Source of the DNA: Ooceraea biroi | Lineage: Eukaryota > Arthropoda > Insecta > Hymenoptera > Formicidae | Direction of reading: 5' to 3' | Length of the DNA stretch: 64,000 bases | Assembly (NCBI RefSeq): GCF_003672135.1 | Contig: NC_039515.1 | Coordinates: 7,688,001-7,752,000 of the forward strand | In this document: one piece after another, positions 1 to 12,401 of the stretch | Layout: the number at the start of each line of letters is the position of its first letter | How positions within the stretch are numbered: the first letter of the stretch is position 1 | Notes under the pieces: generated by a model | Seen by the model: only the letters and a program-made list of their open reading frames with translations | Databases searched by the model: none | What the model was told of the DNA's origin: nothing | Made by a program: the position numbers and the translations under genes

Positions 1-532
1 TATGTGTTGCGATCGAAAATCGGGAAAGTGTTTCTGTTATTTACAATGCAAGAAATATTAAAAGATATGGAAATGTAAGTAAGTATATACAATATACTTA
101 CTTGAGAAATAAGATTCGAGATAAGACATTTCCATACCTTTTAATATTTCTTGTAGAGTATTGCACTTATTCATTGTAAATAACAGAAACACAGAAACAC
201 TTTCCCGATTTTCGATTGCAACACATAAATATTGGCCGTTTTGTGCAGATTCTACAAATTCCCTTACAAGAATAGAATAAGATGTCTTTTAGATCTCAAT
301 ATTCTTAAATCAAGAATATTTTGAACTTGCTAGAAATTTGTATCTAAATCCTTCTGAGAAAATGAATGAGATAGCACGAAGATTATTTGAATCTAGATTT
401 TCGAATTTTCTATTCAAGATTAAAATATGCTTCTTTTCAATAATAAATATGATTGTCGCTATAGCGATCTTATTTTATGATAGATTAAAGAGTAATAGCA
501 TTAAGTCCAGAAATCTTTTCTGTGGGTGTGTT
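1..532 (-). mobile_element. Truncated copy of an 856-bp TA-type inverted-repeat element
   Basis: This stretch is the reverse complement of about 23861-24399, matching almost base for base over about 530 bp. It is cut by the window start. Bases 1-244 form a long imperfect palindrome, and the same palindrome is nested in the other copy. Its right end reads gtgggtgtgttg where the other copy has gtgggtgcggta, so the terminal repeat is decayed here and no target duplication can be read. It has no coding capacity; the 113-codon frame at 338-679 merely crosses the element edge. It is a non-autonomous DNA transposon, and the superfamily assignment rests on the better-preserved copy. Confidence 0.8.
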
Positions 533-3500
533 GGATGTGATAAACGTCACGAAATCGACCTGCAAATTTCTTTTGTCGCGAAACGTGTTCCAATAGCGAG
601 ATCGATAACCGTGTCAACCAATAGCGGTCCCTTAACAATGCTCAATCTCGGATCAGAATTAATCGAAATCAATTACTAATCGAAATTGATTACTCTTAAT
701 AATTCTTATCCTTCATCTCGGATCAAAACAGGTTAAACAGAATTAAAACCAGAAAAGTTAAAAATTGAATGATAATTTCATGATTCTTCTTCTTCATACA
801 GGAGACAACGTCACTCTGCATCACCTTCGTTCACATGAATCCGACCTCGATTTTCAGAAATAAGACAAATCGCTCGCATTATAAGTAATCGCGTGACGGT
901 TGTTTTTTCGTGAAAATCCACGTGGATTATCCTTATCGAGCCGTCATCACGACGGCTTCTTATCGATCGACCAACAGCGAAAGTGAAGTTCACTTTTCAG
1001 GGAAATACGCTTTGCGTGTTTCCTACTCGCGTGTCCGCGTCCTTGAAACGGCGTCGAAACCACCGTACGCCCGCTCTATTTCGGTTCCGGAGATACCAGG
1101 CGACACCCAGTAGCATCCGCGATTGTCATCGTCATCTTGGTCGTCGTCGCCTTCTGGCACGTCTTCTGGTATCTCACCGAAATCCGAACGATGATGTCAA
1201 GTCGTGCCGCAATGCTGAATGAACGACCAACAACCCAACAATCCGGCTGCGCCGCAACGCATCATTCTATTTTAACATCGTCTCTTGTATACTGTGTTTC
1301 GAAAGTCGGAAATCGTCCCCGACGATTTCGAACTTCACTACTTGAACCGCGTTGCCTCGAGCATTTCAAATACTTTGTTTCACATTGTCAGACTATGATG
1401 CGACTATGATCCTTTTCTCGCGTCCAAAATGAAGCAAGCAATCATTTCGCGATTAACGGTCAAAAAGAGACGCGCGAGATTATCCGTTCTTGCAGCTCCT
1501 TGTTGAATTTCACGTTTCACGGCTATTGGAAAATTAGCTAGTGAAAGGTAAACGGCGCTTATGCAGCTTAACTTTGGTTTCAACTTAGTCGTCGTACCGT
1601 TTGCGAGATGACGCGGTTACCCAAGGTTGCAGAACGAAGAGGATGCGGTACCATGCCGCTGCGAGGTCTCAGGTCTGGAAAGAAGACCCGTGATAACAGC
1701 CTTGACAATTGGTGTCCCATGTAACGCCGACATGCAACTAATGAATCAACTGACCGACCGACCAACTGACCGATCGACTGTCGACGAGCAACGTCGCGAA
1801 CAAACTACTCCTTCGCGAGGGTGGCAGATTATCGACCCGGGGGTTGCGGTGGGCTGCCTTCTCACTCTCATGGCCATTCTCGCGGCAGTTCCCTCCGTTC
1901 GCCATGGAAACGAGACTGACGTCTTCGCGAAAAACAACGTTCGAAACTGACTTCAGTGATGTTGACATTCTTCTGTCTTTCTCTTTGAACTTTTGAAAAA
2001 CAGAAAAATTGTTACTTATTTGTATATTTGTCTTCCTCACGTGATTTCAATTTACGAAGTTTAAAATGATAGAAATAAACGAGACAGAATTTGTACAATA
2101 AAATAAATGAGAGAGAAAAAAAAGACGTTTTTTCTAAACTGCAATTCAGGTTTTGCAAATAATATTCGAAATTTTAAATAGACTCTGTACTAGTAGTAAT
2201 TAAATAATTCTTGCCTGATTTTTATGGACGTGACGAACGACACATTGTAGCTCTGTGCATTATTCATATCGCGCTAAGTGGGAATCCTTCTTACTCGCCG
2301 TTTACTCTTAATCGCGTGTTGACGCATAATTTCCAACAACTTCTTACATAACGTGAGATATAACGTGTTAAAAACGTAGACAAAAATATATTTATATAAA
2401 TCTAAACTACAACACTTCCCTGATATTCTCTGCATTAAATAAATTATCACGGGACAGTGTGGAAAAACGTGAGCAAATTAAAAAAAAATCGTAGCTGTCT
2501 ATTGCAAGCGAAAATGCAAATCCTTTTCTCAATAAACGCGCGCACAATTCTACACTTGCTGTAACAACAAGACAACAATGAGACAACAAGAAGACAAAAC
2601 GTTGTTCTTTACAGATGTCTAGCGACATCTGTCGAGGCAGTCCGCAAGTCGCGGATTGCGCAAAGATAAGTGCATCGGGATGTGCATTTATCAAGCATCC
2701 GTATACGGGGTGTCTCTCCTTAATCGATGCGACTCGGTGAATCGTTTCGAAAATAACATGTGACGAGGCACGTTCAGTTGCCGCAAACATTGTTCGACAT
2801 TTCACGTGATTTTCTGAATTGAACAGTGGAAATAATTTACACACGAAAATGCATCGCGTCGGGTATCATTTCGTTGCGGCGGCACGAGCGTCGCAAGGCC
2901 GACATGTGGGGTCAAGGATAGCACGACACGCATGTAAAACAAAAATGAAAAAAAATAAAAAAGAATAATGATATCCGAACACACCCACGAACGAAATGAC
3001 ACGCAATCGTCCGGGGTTTTCGAGTCGAGTCGCACGCACCGTCTTGTCCCTGCGAAACGCGACGATTTATCTTCCTCCCGAGCTAGCCGGCTTTTGTTGT
3101 TAGTGGCATAAACCTACGCGAGTAGTCACGCAAAGCCACCATCAACGAGGAAATATCCACGCCCGGGAGATTAATTATCCCCTTCCTCGTAATCAAATTA
3201 AAACGCGCGGAAAAAGCGCTATTTGAGAAATTAAGCAGTTCCGCGATAGCATCGACGTAACGCGGAACGTGTGATTTGGGAGCTTAAACATTTGTTACGA
3301 GGAAGAATAATGTGATTCGCAAGTTTTGTTGAAAATATCTCATTTGAACATGAAAAGAAAATTATAATTGAATAATTAATAAAATAGATTATTGAAATTT
3401 TAATGAATAAATTCTCTGAATTTAATTTGCGCATAAAGTAATTTTGCGAAATAATTATTCAGGGTTTCATCATTCAATACTACTACAACTACATACTGAC

Positions 3501-4941
3501 TGCTTCGTGTATTACAATAGATTAGCAACCCGTGACACGTGATTACCGAGCGACTCATAAATTCGATTCCTACTCTTATCATTCTCTCGCGCTCCTTATC
3601 TGTTACTCGCGCAGGATGATTTGACACATTCCTAGGATCAATCATCAAGGCATGGTGGAAGCTCGAGTCTTCTACCGGGTGACCCGGATCGCGCGGAGCT
3701 TTCGTTTCGCGATTATTTACGAGCGGCGCGCAGCATGTCGCCGTTTAAATTTAGACGGATTTAGCTAGGTCGGCTTACTACGTGGCTTTTGAGTCAGCGG
3801 CAGCATGCGGAATCTTGAACGCGGGCCAAACCGACCGCTGCTAGTCGTCGGACGACACGGTATCGCGATTATACGAGACTACCCGCGAACTGTCCGTCCG
3901 TCCGCGACCATACGTATGTACGGACGCGCGCGTCTCTTTTGCGAAATCATCAAGCCTTGGCCGATAGTCAAGGTCCAGATTGCGGTGGCTATCGGATACG
4001 TACACGGGAAAACGCGGCTCGACGATTCGCGTGACTCGAGGAATAATCATGACGATTTCTCGTTTGCATTGCACTCCGAGATTGCATCCGAATGCGATTT
4101 GCTTCACTGATTACATTGACATTCGGTATACACAAATCTGAATATTTAAATTTATCGCAACTATCAAAAGTCTATTCTGTACATTCAATCTGCTATCAAA
4201 TAGTCTTCATTTCATGTATTTAACTTATATATTTAATTAATACACGCACAAATTCCGTACCGATTTCGTCGAGTTCTATTTCGTCGCATGAAAAATATTT
4301 AGCTTTAATTTCTTTGCGCAATTTCCGGACGAAAATATCCCCAAATTAGATTCTGGATGAGGCTCCGTTCGGGTCAATTTGCATCAGTCGTGAAGCGGAA
4401 GATAAATCGAGGGATTCTATATACTCGGCTGACTTTTAGCGAGCAAGTGCGACGAGCAGTGCATTGAGGAAAATGCAACGAGCGCACGTGTCAACGACCC
4501 CCTGCGACGGCGTTTTACTCTCGCGGGTTTCCGCACGAACCTCGTGCCAAATTATTCGCCGCGCACGGGCGCTCCGCACCCACGGAGAGACCTTCTTCTC
4601 GATCCTTTTGTCGTCGAAACGAGAAAGGTCAGGCTCACGCGAGAGCGAAAGCGCCTCGAAGAGGCCGGGAGAGCCTTGGACGCTCTTTGTCCTTTGTCCA
4701 CCTACATCCACTTTTTGTTCAAGCTAGTATTGTGTCGAACACGCGGTCCTTAATGACTAACATTAAACGCATCACAGTCTGACTATATAATTATATCCGC
4801 ATTATATATTCTACTTGATTCGCCGAATCGAAAATAATAAGGCCGCGGAAATTTTACTTTTTGCGTATCTGCAACCTTTTGAACGGTTCTCGGAGAGAAA
4901 TTGCTATTTTCTCGATACTTATTTGTAATGAAATAATATAA
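533..4941. other. No supported gene; spacer or intron
   Basis: This stretch has mixed composition, with a CpG-rich patch at about 3650-4100 and AT-rich flanks. All open frames are under 150 codons, overlap one another on both strands, and show no recognisable domain or exon-like borders. It may be downstream intron of the minus-strand gene whose exons lie at 6024-11746, but no next exon was found here. Confidence 0.5.
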
Positions 4942-4943
4942 TA

Positions 4944-5856
4944 GAGGAGAATCCCCTATTATGAGATATGCTCCTAATATGAGATAATGGGGTTTCTGCT
5001 AAACTAGTGAGCACCATCTGTTAGTTCCGCCATGAACTTATTACTCTCGGTGTAAAATGTATTTAGTGAAAAATTCATTGTTCGTTATTGCGTTTAGCCT
5101 TTGCAAGAAAAGGTTTGTGAAATTGTGAACATGTCAAAGGAACTTGAGGTAAGTCTTTAAACCTTGTTTATTATATAATAAAGAAATGGTTGGCAATAAA
5201 TTCAGTATGCAATGATAGAGTAGAATCGTAGTAACAGGAAAATACGCGATTTGTTGAATTGCTTAATTGTAGAAGTTAGATTTCATGATCGCGGAACCGC
5301 TAGGCGCGTGGCTCGTATAATGAGATATTCAGGGTACTCTTAATATGAGATAATTATTGCTCGAATATGAAGATTATGTAGTGTAATAAAAAGAAAGAAA
5401 ATACTACTTACGGTTAAAGAAAAGTTAATACGAATTTATATTACGAATTTTTGTGTATTTAATTTTTATAGAATCTGACTATGGAGGTTAGAGATACGAG
5501 GAAGCGTCGACAGTGGAATCGTGAAGATTTGGCGAAGGCTGTGGCAGCAGTATTTTTATAAAACTATCTAATAAAGTTTTTTAATTGCAATACTGATGTA
5601 TTTGCACTTTTAACACCGATTTCTCGAGGTATCTTATATTAGGAGCACACTTTCTCGATCTTGCGTAAAGCTCTTTTTTCAAAGTTATTTAATTTTCAGA
5701 AAAAATAATATTTAAATTAGATTTTTCATTTCACCAACCTAAAGCTTATTAAATTCTCTTCAAGATAACGTATTACATTTAAAAATTCTGCCTATAGCAT
5801 ATATTCCTTACATTCGGCAAAATCGATATGGTATCTCATAATCGGGGACTTTCCTC
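4944..5856 (+). mobile_element. Pogo-type deletion derivative, copy 1 (913 bp)
   Basis: The element is bounded by TA on both sides (4942-4943 and 5857-5858). Its ends are gaggagaatcccctattatg and the imperfect inverse of cataatcggggactttcctc, giving a terminal inverted repeat of roughly 25 bp. Four other copies of nearly the same length are in the window. Inside is a short spliced reading frame (see 5131-5561) resembling the N-terminus of a pogo/Tigger-type transposase with a psq/CENP-B-like helix-turn-helix. The catalytic part is absent, so it must have been moved in trans. The motif taatatgagata and its variants recur near both ends and in the middle, as expected of transposase-binding sites. 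TA duplication plus the encoded helix supports Tc1/mariner-pogo affinity; this is inference from motifs only. Confidence 0.85.
5131..5561 (+). CDS. Mini-gene inside the pogo-type element (35 aa, two exons)
   Basis: Exon 1 is 5131-5148 (MSKELE), followed directly by a consensus donor GTAAGT. The intron is 5149-5471 and ends in tttttatag. Exon 2 is 5472-5561 and runs to a TAA stop. Exon 2 contains RKRRQWNREDLAKAVAAV, which looks like the first helices of a psq-type DNA-binding domain as found at the start of pogo/Tigger transposases. The junction is in phase 0. An AATAAA lies just past the stop. The frame, donor and acceptor are also intact in the copies at 8070 and 50965. The copy at 58201 has one substitution, and the copy at 33400 has an in-frame stop in exon 2. 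Whether it is expressed is unknown; it could equally be passive remnant sequence. Confidence 0.5.
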
Positions 5857-6023
5857 TATATCCTTTAACGTTTGTCGATATTTTTCTACTTGTTTGCGAT
5901 GATTGAAGCACTTAATTGAGCATTACGAAGAATGCCTTGACATTCCATTTCCATGTTGCATGATGCTTCGAGGTTGCCCGATCGAGCATTTTCCCATTCA
6001 TTACAGCGTAAAATGCCACTCAC
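5857..6023. other. Short intronic spacer
   Basis: This is AT-rich sequence between the element and the donor of the minus-strand exon at 6024-6191. Nothing else was seen. Confidence 0.5.
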
Positions 6024-6191
6024 CCTCGCTGCAGCGACGCTCTTTTCTGCCGAGACGCCGTCGAGCTCGACACGCGCCCTCGCCGCCGTCGCGGCGCTCT
6101 GCTCTTTGTACGACACGTCGCCAGCTTGCAGGGCCCTCATCTCGGCGCTGTTCGCCGTCGCCTTCTCAGCACTAAATCCATCCGTGACGAC
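6024..6191 (-). CDS. Exon 4 of the Ser/Thr-rich gene
   Basis: The exon is 168 bp with phase 0 at both ends. The acceptor is tttttgttag and the donor is GTGAGT. It encodes 56 residues starting VVTDGFSAEK and ending EKSVAAAR. Two copies of a DG-x-SAEK motif lie about 40 residues apart, suggesting an internal repeat. GC content is much higher than in the surrounding intron, which supports real coding sequence. Confidence 0.75.
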
Positions 6192-9100
6192 CTAACAAAA
6201 ACAGATTGACGATCAGACAATCTGTGATAAAAGAATTAAAAGTAACAAAATGTTCCAAAGGATGACGTGTGTCGCAAAATTAATCAGGAGACTTTAACAC
6301 GATTTTCTTTTATCGCCTAAAATCGAACAGTGCGTCTTCGAAAATTTAAGTAAAATCGCATAACGTAAATTAAATCAAGAAGATGTCAGAATTGGAACAA
6401 AGTAAAGAATAACACGAAAGCAATGATACAACTATGTAATTGAGAACTTCTTTGCCTCCAAGATGTTCTGCGTACAAGCACGATACGCGGAGATAGAGTC
6501 GCAGTCCTTGACCTAGACTACCTGGAGGAAGCCGCACCTCAGAGTCGTCAAACATCCGCTTCGCTTCTACATATTGCCGACGTTGCTCATAATGTCTATC
6601 GGACGCAACGCGCCTGATAAAATTCCGAGCCAAATCATCTGCACGATTCTTATCAAATATGTATTTTTAGGTGTACGTTATTTTGCGAACACCCGAACAG
6701 CATCACGAGTCCACGTGCTGATAGCGAGTACAAGAACGACTCTTTCGATATTGCGAAATTCAGCATTTGAACACAAATAAACTCATATTTTATTTTAATT
6801 TAAAATTTTGAGTTCTTTTCTATTAAAGAATATTTTCTTAATCTTTTATTATTTTCTTCTTCATTTTATTATTATCTCGTTAATACTATTTCTTTAAGGA
6901 CTACTATTAGAATAATACTAATTCTTAAAGCAAACTTTCAGATAAAACCTCTCATTGTATTAATCGAATCTTTATTGTTGAACCATTGTTATAACTGATT
7001 AATTATATTATATTATAAACAATTCATAAGCAAATTATAAAATTAATATATATAATATTAGTAATTCTAAAACGTAATATAAGAAACAGTAATCAGAGAA
7101 CAGCAGGGAAATGTGTCTCACCTTCGTCTTGGAAGCGCTAGTCATCTTCTTTTGCTCGAACTTCATGGTTTCTTGACCGGCAGGTAAATTCGGTATGTTC
7201 GGTATGTTTATCGGCGGGCTCATGCCATGATGAAGATTATTCAACGAGTTCAAAGAACTCAATTGGGACGGAGAACCTGCCAGCGTGACAGCGTCACTGA
7301 CAGGTGGCGGCGTATCCGGATCTGGAAAGGTCACCAGTGGCTCCGTAAGGTCTGCTTCTTCCGGTCCATTGCCGTCTCTAGAAAATCCACAAAGAATGAA
7401 AATTAGTCGATTTTGATCCAAGCAAACTCTTATCCAATTTCTGGCTATTCGCGGACTCGCGTGTACCGTGTTCTTTATTTATCTCGGCGTATCCGAAGCC
7501 GAGTTGTGAGATAATCATGACGGAAGATCACCTCGCATTCCAAAGTGCGCGAAACGACATGTGAGCAACGCGTTAAAAATAATACCGCCGCCACGAAAAT
7601 AACCACACGAATCCGAATTACGCGTATACAAATATTCGTGCGAGTCTCGATGCGTTTCAGAACTCGCGAAAGCTTCCTCCGCAGACGAACAGACTGACGT
7701 CCAAACTTTTTTAGAGGTCGAAGGAAGTGAATCACGCGGTAACCAAGAGTCGAAAGCGCAAAATCGCCGAATCGTCTCATAGGAAAGCGAAATCAATTTT
7801 CAAATCATCGTCGACAGCTGAAGCGAAATCTTTGAAGTCTCGATTATCGAGGATTGAATTCCAACGAACATCTCATCTTTGCAAACACAGGCGTTCTTAA
7901 AATTACTCTTGTATCTTGTTTTCATGATAAAAGTTGCATCATTCAACGCTCTTCTGACGAAATATCCTAGACGCCATATTTTAATACAACGGATTTCGAA
8001 ATAACGTTTCATTATATGAGAACGTCCAATCTCGGAAGTGTATCTTTAAAAATAACTATCATGTACATAGAGGAGAATCCCCTATTATGAGATATGCTCC
8101 TAATATGAGATAATGGGGTTTCTGTTAAACTAGTGAGCACCATCTGTTAGTTCCACCATGAACTTATTACTCTCGGTGTAAAATGTATTTAGTGAAAAAT
8201 TCATTGTTCGTTATTGCGTTTAGCCTTTGCAAGAAAAGGTTTGTGAAATTGTGAACATGTCAAAGGAACTTGAGGTAAGTCTTTAAACCTTGTTTATTAT
8301 ATAATAAAGAAATGGTTGGCAATAAATTCAGTATGCAATGATAGAGTAGAATCGTAGTAACAGGAAAATACGCGATTTGTTGAATTGCTTAATTGTAGAG
8401 ATTAGATTTCATGATCGCGGAACCGCTAGGCGCGTGGCTCGTATAATGAGATATTCAGGGTACTCTTAATATGAGATAATTATTGCTCGAATATGAAGAT
8501 TATGTAGTGTAATAAAAAGAAAGAAAATACTACTTAAGGTTAAAGAAAAGTTAATACGAATTTATATTACGTATTTTTGTGTATTTAATTTTTATAGAAT
8601 CTGACTATGGAGGTTAGAGATACGAGGAAGCGTCGACAGTGGAATCGTGAAGATTTGGCGAAGGCTGTGGCAGCAGTATTTTTATAAAACTATCTAATAA
8701 AGATTTTAATTGCAATACTGATGTATTTTGCACTTTTAACATCGATTTCTCGAGGTATCTTATATTAGGAGCACACTTTCTCGATCCTGCGTAAAGCTCT
8801 TTTTCAAAGTTTTTTAATTTTCAGAAAAAATAATATTTAAATTCGATTTTTCATTTCACCAACCTAAAGCTTATTAAATTCTCTTCAAGATAACGTATTA
8901 CATTTTAAAATTCTGCCTATAGATTTCCTTACATTCGGCAAAATCGATATGGTATCTCATAATCGGGGACTTTCCTCTATATCTAAATATAATAATAAAT
9001 GAATTTTAAATAACTGTGCGAAAATAATCGAAAAACACGTCGCAACGATGCTATTAGGCTCGTCAAGCTGGCAAACCGGCGGATGCTCCCAAAATAAGCC

Positions 9101-11746
9101 ACGAACCAATCACTGGTACGCGAAAATCTTGCAAAATCGCGCGACACTCGCGAAACAACACTCAGGCCACGTGTCTCCGTTAAGCACTCTTTCGAAACAC
9201 TGGACATCAAACTCGACAACTCGCGGAGCAATTCACCGAAGATCATTACCCCTCAGGAGTTAATTCCTGTCGATCAAAGAGTACATTTGATCGATCGATT
9301 CGGGAAACCAACCTGTCGACAAGGTTCTCCATGCTACTCCGCAGCCGTTGCGAGAAGTTTGTCGAGATGTTCTTCATCTCCGAGATACCGCGTTTGAGTT
9401 CTGTCAGGTCACTCTTCATGGAGCTCGCCTTCATCTCACTCGATGAGGACGAGGTGAGGATCCTCTGCGAGGACTTGGCCACCCTGCTGCTCGTGCTGCT
9501 GGTGCTGGTGCTAGTGCTGCTGCTACTCTGGTGCTGGCTCTGGTTCGTCGTCAGCATCTGCCGAGTCAAAAGCCGTTTTCGTTCTATTTAAGATCCGCGT
9601 AAGATGACTCATTGCCTCGCCCCCCCCCCCATGTTATCTCTATCTCTCTCTTTCTCTTTCTGTCTCCTTATTAAACGCTTAAAGTATTCATAGTTATTTT
9701 ACCTAGCAACATACGTAGTTATTTTACCTTCTTATGGATTTCAGTTACCTTGTCAGCTAAAAAATTTGAATCTTGATGCATCCTGTTTACATTACGCGTC
9801 ATGCAGCTTCTTCATGAAACGATTGAAAAATTCGTTTTTGATGAATGAAAAATTTATAGTTATATAACATCCACTGAGGAACTGAGCAAACGCTCTTATT
9901 CAATGCACCAATATGAGATGTGAGTATTCCAGTGGGAAAACGCGAAAAACTCGAAGGGAAAAATGTAAACAGCACTCGCACGCGGGTAATGCCGCGGCAA
10001 TGCTGGCCGGCCGCCAGCAGTCATTACGAAGCGCGAGATGACTCGGCCAAACCTGGGGACGAAAAGGGCCCGGTAAATTTAGAAAGAGGCAACGTTCTCT
10101 CTCATGGAAGCAGGGAAACGGCGAGCGTAGGGACCTTGAAACGTGGTACCAAGGTTCACACATCAGGATTGCGCGGATCAGCAGCCTTCGTTGGGAAAAA
10201 ATATACGTGGGCGGCCGCGTTGCGTAAATACCCGCGTCGTTCCTGATCGTTTCTGATTGCTCGATGATCAGAGAGACGGACGAAGAGACGAGTTTCTCGT
10301 GGAACGAAGCCACTTCGACGTTGGACCACGATGTCACACGTGGCTCATCGGCGTCCAAACACTAGACTCGACTCGGAATTACATCGTGTTTACATCCCGC
10401 ATCTTAGGCTACATGCGCTGACTTTTCATTCTGATTGGAGCTTCTGATTTGATCGTACAAGACTGACAAGCGGTTAAAATAATTATATCGCAATTTAATA
10501 TTATTTTTTATCACTATTAATTAATACATTAATTAAACGATGTAGTATTATTATTCTTTTACGATCAAAATTAATTTTGGTACAGAGAATTAAATATGTG
10601 TTTCTTATCTTATGTCAAATCACAATTCTTAACGTTTTTTGAGAAACTATGAAAAGTTCTAAAAATATAATTCGACTATATTAATATAAAAAGATAAGTC
10701 GACTATAATTAGTCCATTTAATAATCTTTAATTAACATTTGACTGTTAATAATTAAATTTCTTGGAAAGAGTTTGCTGCTTTCAAGATGAATCGCTATAA
10801 GCAAATGGGAAATATCGATTAAAGTGAATCGGTTAACTTGCCCAGACGATCACGGCAATTATTATTTTCGGTGCTATTAGTGGCGGTCGCCGTGATATAG
10901 ATATATTATAGAATCATGATGGGTGAATAATTCAAAATTTTCATGTCCACTTTCAGGAAATTCGTCTCAGATGTGGGCGTTGGTGGCGTCGCCGACATCT
11001 CTAGCCGGTTCAAGCTGACGCAGAGTCGGCGCGGAACTTAAAAGCCGTCTAATTCTTGAATTAGAAAAAGTAGTTGCGAAAAAGATTACGATCACGTTTT
11101 CCACGAAGCAACGACGGGACCAAATAAATATTGCGACACTACGCGCTTTGTTTTTGCTGAGTATACTGAAAAATGCAATGCGTGCAAAAGCACGAGTGCA
11201 AATCTCCGACTTCGATTCGAAAATTTCGTATGTGAAAAATTTATTACATTTTGATTTTTTTAAGATAATAACTTGAATTATTAATTTAACGATTCCTCCT
11301 CGCATTTTAATCTGTTTTTATTTAACTTATCTTGAGAATTTTACATAAATATGTCAAAGTAATTTCTCTAAAATTTCAAGTAAAAATCATATTTATCACG
11401 CACAATTACGTAAAAACTATTCGCTGAACGTAAAGTCATCATGCATCTCGATTTCTTGTAGAAATACGAAAATATGAGTATTTTTCCCTTTTTCCGAGGA
11501 ATCGTCATGTTCCCTCAGCGTCGAGAAGTATATGCAAATATTTGAGAGCCAAAGAAATAGAGAGAGGGGAAGGGAGAAGAAAAACGCATGCATCACGCGG
11601 ATAATTACCTGCGACGACGTGGTGACCTGCGGATGATGAGAGACATGATGTGTCCTACCGGTCACCAGGTTGTTCTTCTTCTGAAAGTTTTCCATGACGG
11701 TCTGCATGTCTCCGTTCTCACCTCCCTCCACTGGGAACTCCGACAT
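6024..11746 (-). CDS. Ser/Thr-rich protein, possibly cytoskeletal/muscle type (5' part, four exons)
   Basis: Four minus-strand exons join in phase: 11746-11609, 9557-9313, 7377-7122 and 6191-6024. Every border is GT-AG and the reading frame runs for 269 codons without a stop. The first exon begins MSEFPVEGGENG immediately after tgttgcag, so that ATG is a possible start with an upstream non-coding exon, though an upstream coding exon is also possible. The protein has a poly-Ser/Thr tract, then a charged helical segment (SEMKASSMKSDLTELKRG), a Pro-rich linker with NIPNIPNLP, and an Ala/Glu-rich segment containing the near-repeats DGFSAEKATANSAE and DGVSAEKSVAAA. The paired DG(F/V)SAEK motifs and composition recall smoothelin-like insect muscle proteins, but this is a weak impression and no family is assigned. 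The 3' part lies beyond the left side or in exons I could not detect. Confidence 0.7.
6192..7121 (-). other. Intron 3 of the Ser/Thr-rich gene
   Basis: The sequence between the two exons is AT-rich, especially 6780-7080. No element copy or other feature was recognised. Confidence 0.6.
7122..7377 (-). CDS. Exon 3 of the Ser/Thr-rich gene
   Basis: The exon is 256 bp, entered in phase 2 and left in phase 0. The acceptor is ggattttctag and the donor is GTGAGA. It encodes an acidic then Pro-rich stretch (EPLVTFPDPDTPPPVSD), a Ser/Leu/Asn-rich linker and a basic end (EQKKMTSASKTK). Its entry phase matches exon 2 exactly. Confidence 0.75.
7378..9312 (-). other. Intron 2 of the Ser/Thr-rich gene, carrying a pogo-type element
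   Basis: This intron contains the second pogo-type copy (8070-8977) in the orientation opposite to the gene. The remaining intron has no other recognised feature. The open frames on either strand here lack exon borders that would fit the gene. Confidence 0.6.
8070..8977 (+). mobile_element. Pogo-type deletion derivative, copy 2 (908 bp)
   Basis: TA target duplications flank the element at 8068-8069 and 8978-8979, and the ends match copy 1. The mini-gene is intact: the start, the GTAAGT donor, the tttttatag acceptor and the psq-like exon ending in TAA are unchanged from copy 1. It is inserted in an intron of the minus-strand host gene, in antisense orientation. Confidence 0.85.
9313..9557 (-). 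CDS. Exon 2 of the Ser/Thr-rich gene
   Basis: The exon is 245 bp, phase 0 in and phase 2 out. The acceptor is gactcggcag and the donor is GTTGGT. It encodes a Gln/Ser start, a low-complexity Ser/Thr tract of alternating ST pairs, and an amphipathic segment with LTELKRGISEMKNIST and SMENLVDR that may form a helix. The tract is built from mixed AGC/ACT-type codons rather than a pure microsatellite, suggesting selection on the protein. Confidence 0.75.
9558..11608 (-). other. Intron 1 of the Ser/Thr-rich gene
   Basis: The intron is about 2 kb. It contains an 11-base C run at 9620-9630, a GC-richer patch at about 9950-10380 with overlapping open frames on both strands, and AT-rich sequence at 10440-10800. 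No recognised element or exon. Confidence 0.6.
9620..9630 (+). repeat. Poly-C run (11 bases)
   Basis: An uninterrupted run of C lies close to the acceptor of exon 2, so it reads as G on the transcribed minus strand. Its length may be affected by sequencing or assembly. Confidence 0.8.
11609..11746 (-). CDS. First supported coding exon of the Ser/Thr-rich gene
   Basis: The exon is 138 bp (46 codons), with the ATG directly after the acceptor tgttgcag and a phase 0 donor GTAATT. It encodes MSEFPVEGGENG followed by a His-rich segment (THHVSHHPQV). The position of the ATG at the very start of an exon suggests the upstream exon is untranslated, but an in-frame upstream exon at about 12402-12540 could instead join to it. 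Confidence 0.7.
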
Positions 11747-12401
11747 CTGCAACAGGCATATCGGTAACGTTAAAATTGCAATCGGAAGCGCAGTCTAGTA
11801 TTTCGCAGAGCAAAAGTGTCTGAAGATTTCGCAAATAATTGTGACCGCGGATTTTTCTCATAATATATCAAAGTGCTAAATAATAAATAACATATTCACT
11901 CGTAAGAAAATATATTTCCTGTGTACCAGGGTTGCGAAAAAATAATTAAAAATAATTAAAAATAATTACTTTTCCAATTAATTACTATACGTAATTAACC
12001 ATTGATTTGAGCCAAAATAATTAAAGCGTCTTCAATCTACTCTCGAAATACGTGGCTTTTACTTCAAAGAAAATTCAACATTTATTTAAAAAACAGAATC
12101 AAATATTAACGATCGTGTCAAGGGATAATTTACTGTGTACGTATTATAATTAACACGGCGCTAATTAAGCCGGCGGATCGTCGCCGCGCGGGTATTCTCG
12201 TGGATCTAATAATAGACCCGGGGAAAATGATCGGCGGTGGGACTTTGGCGAACGTGCTAGAGCCGGCAGATCAACAACGAGCAACCGCGAAACTACGCGC
12301 TGCACGCGTAAACGAGCGGAATATGCAAAAGAGTGCCCACGCACGCACGCGTGCACACGTCGGTCAATAAAAAAAGCTTGTTGCACGTTCGAGAAACGTA
12401 C

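Noticed and set aside
2407..2844. 145-codon minus frame
   Set aside because: Composition is not protein-like for a conserved exon and no borders fit the minus-strand gene to its right.
9900..10358. 152-codon minus-strand open frame in intron 1
   Set aside because: Overlaps a 108-codon frame on the other strand; no domain, and it lies inside an intron of the same-strand gene.
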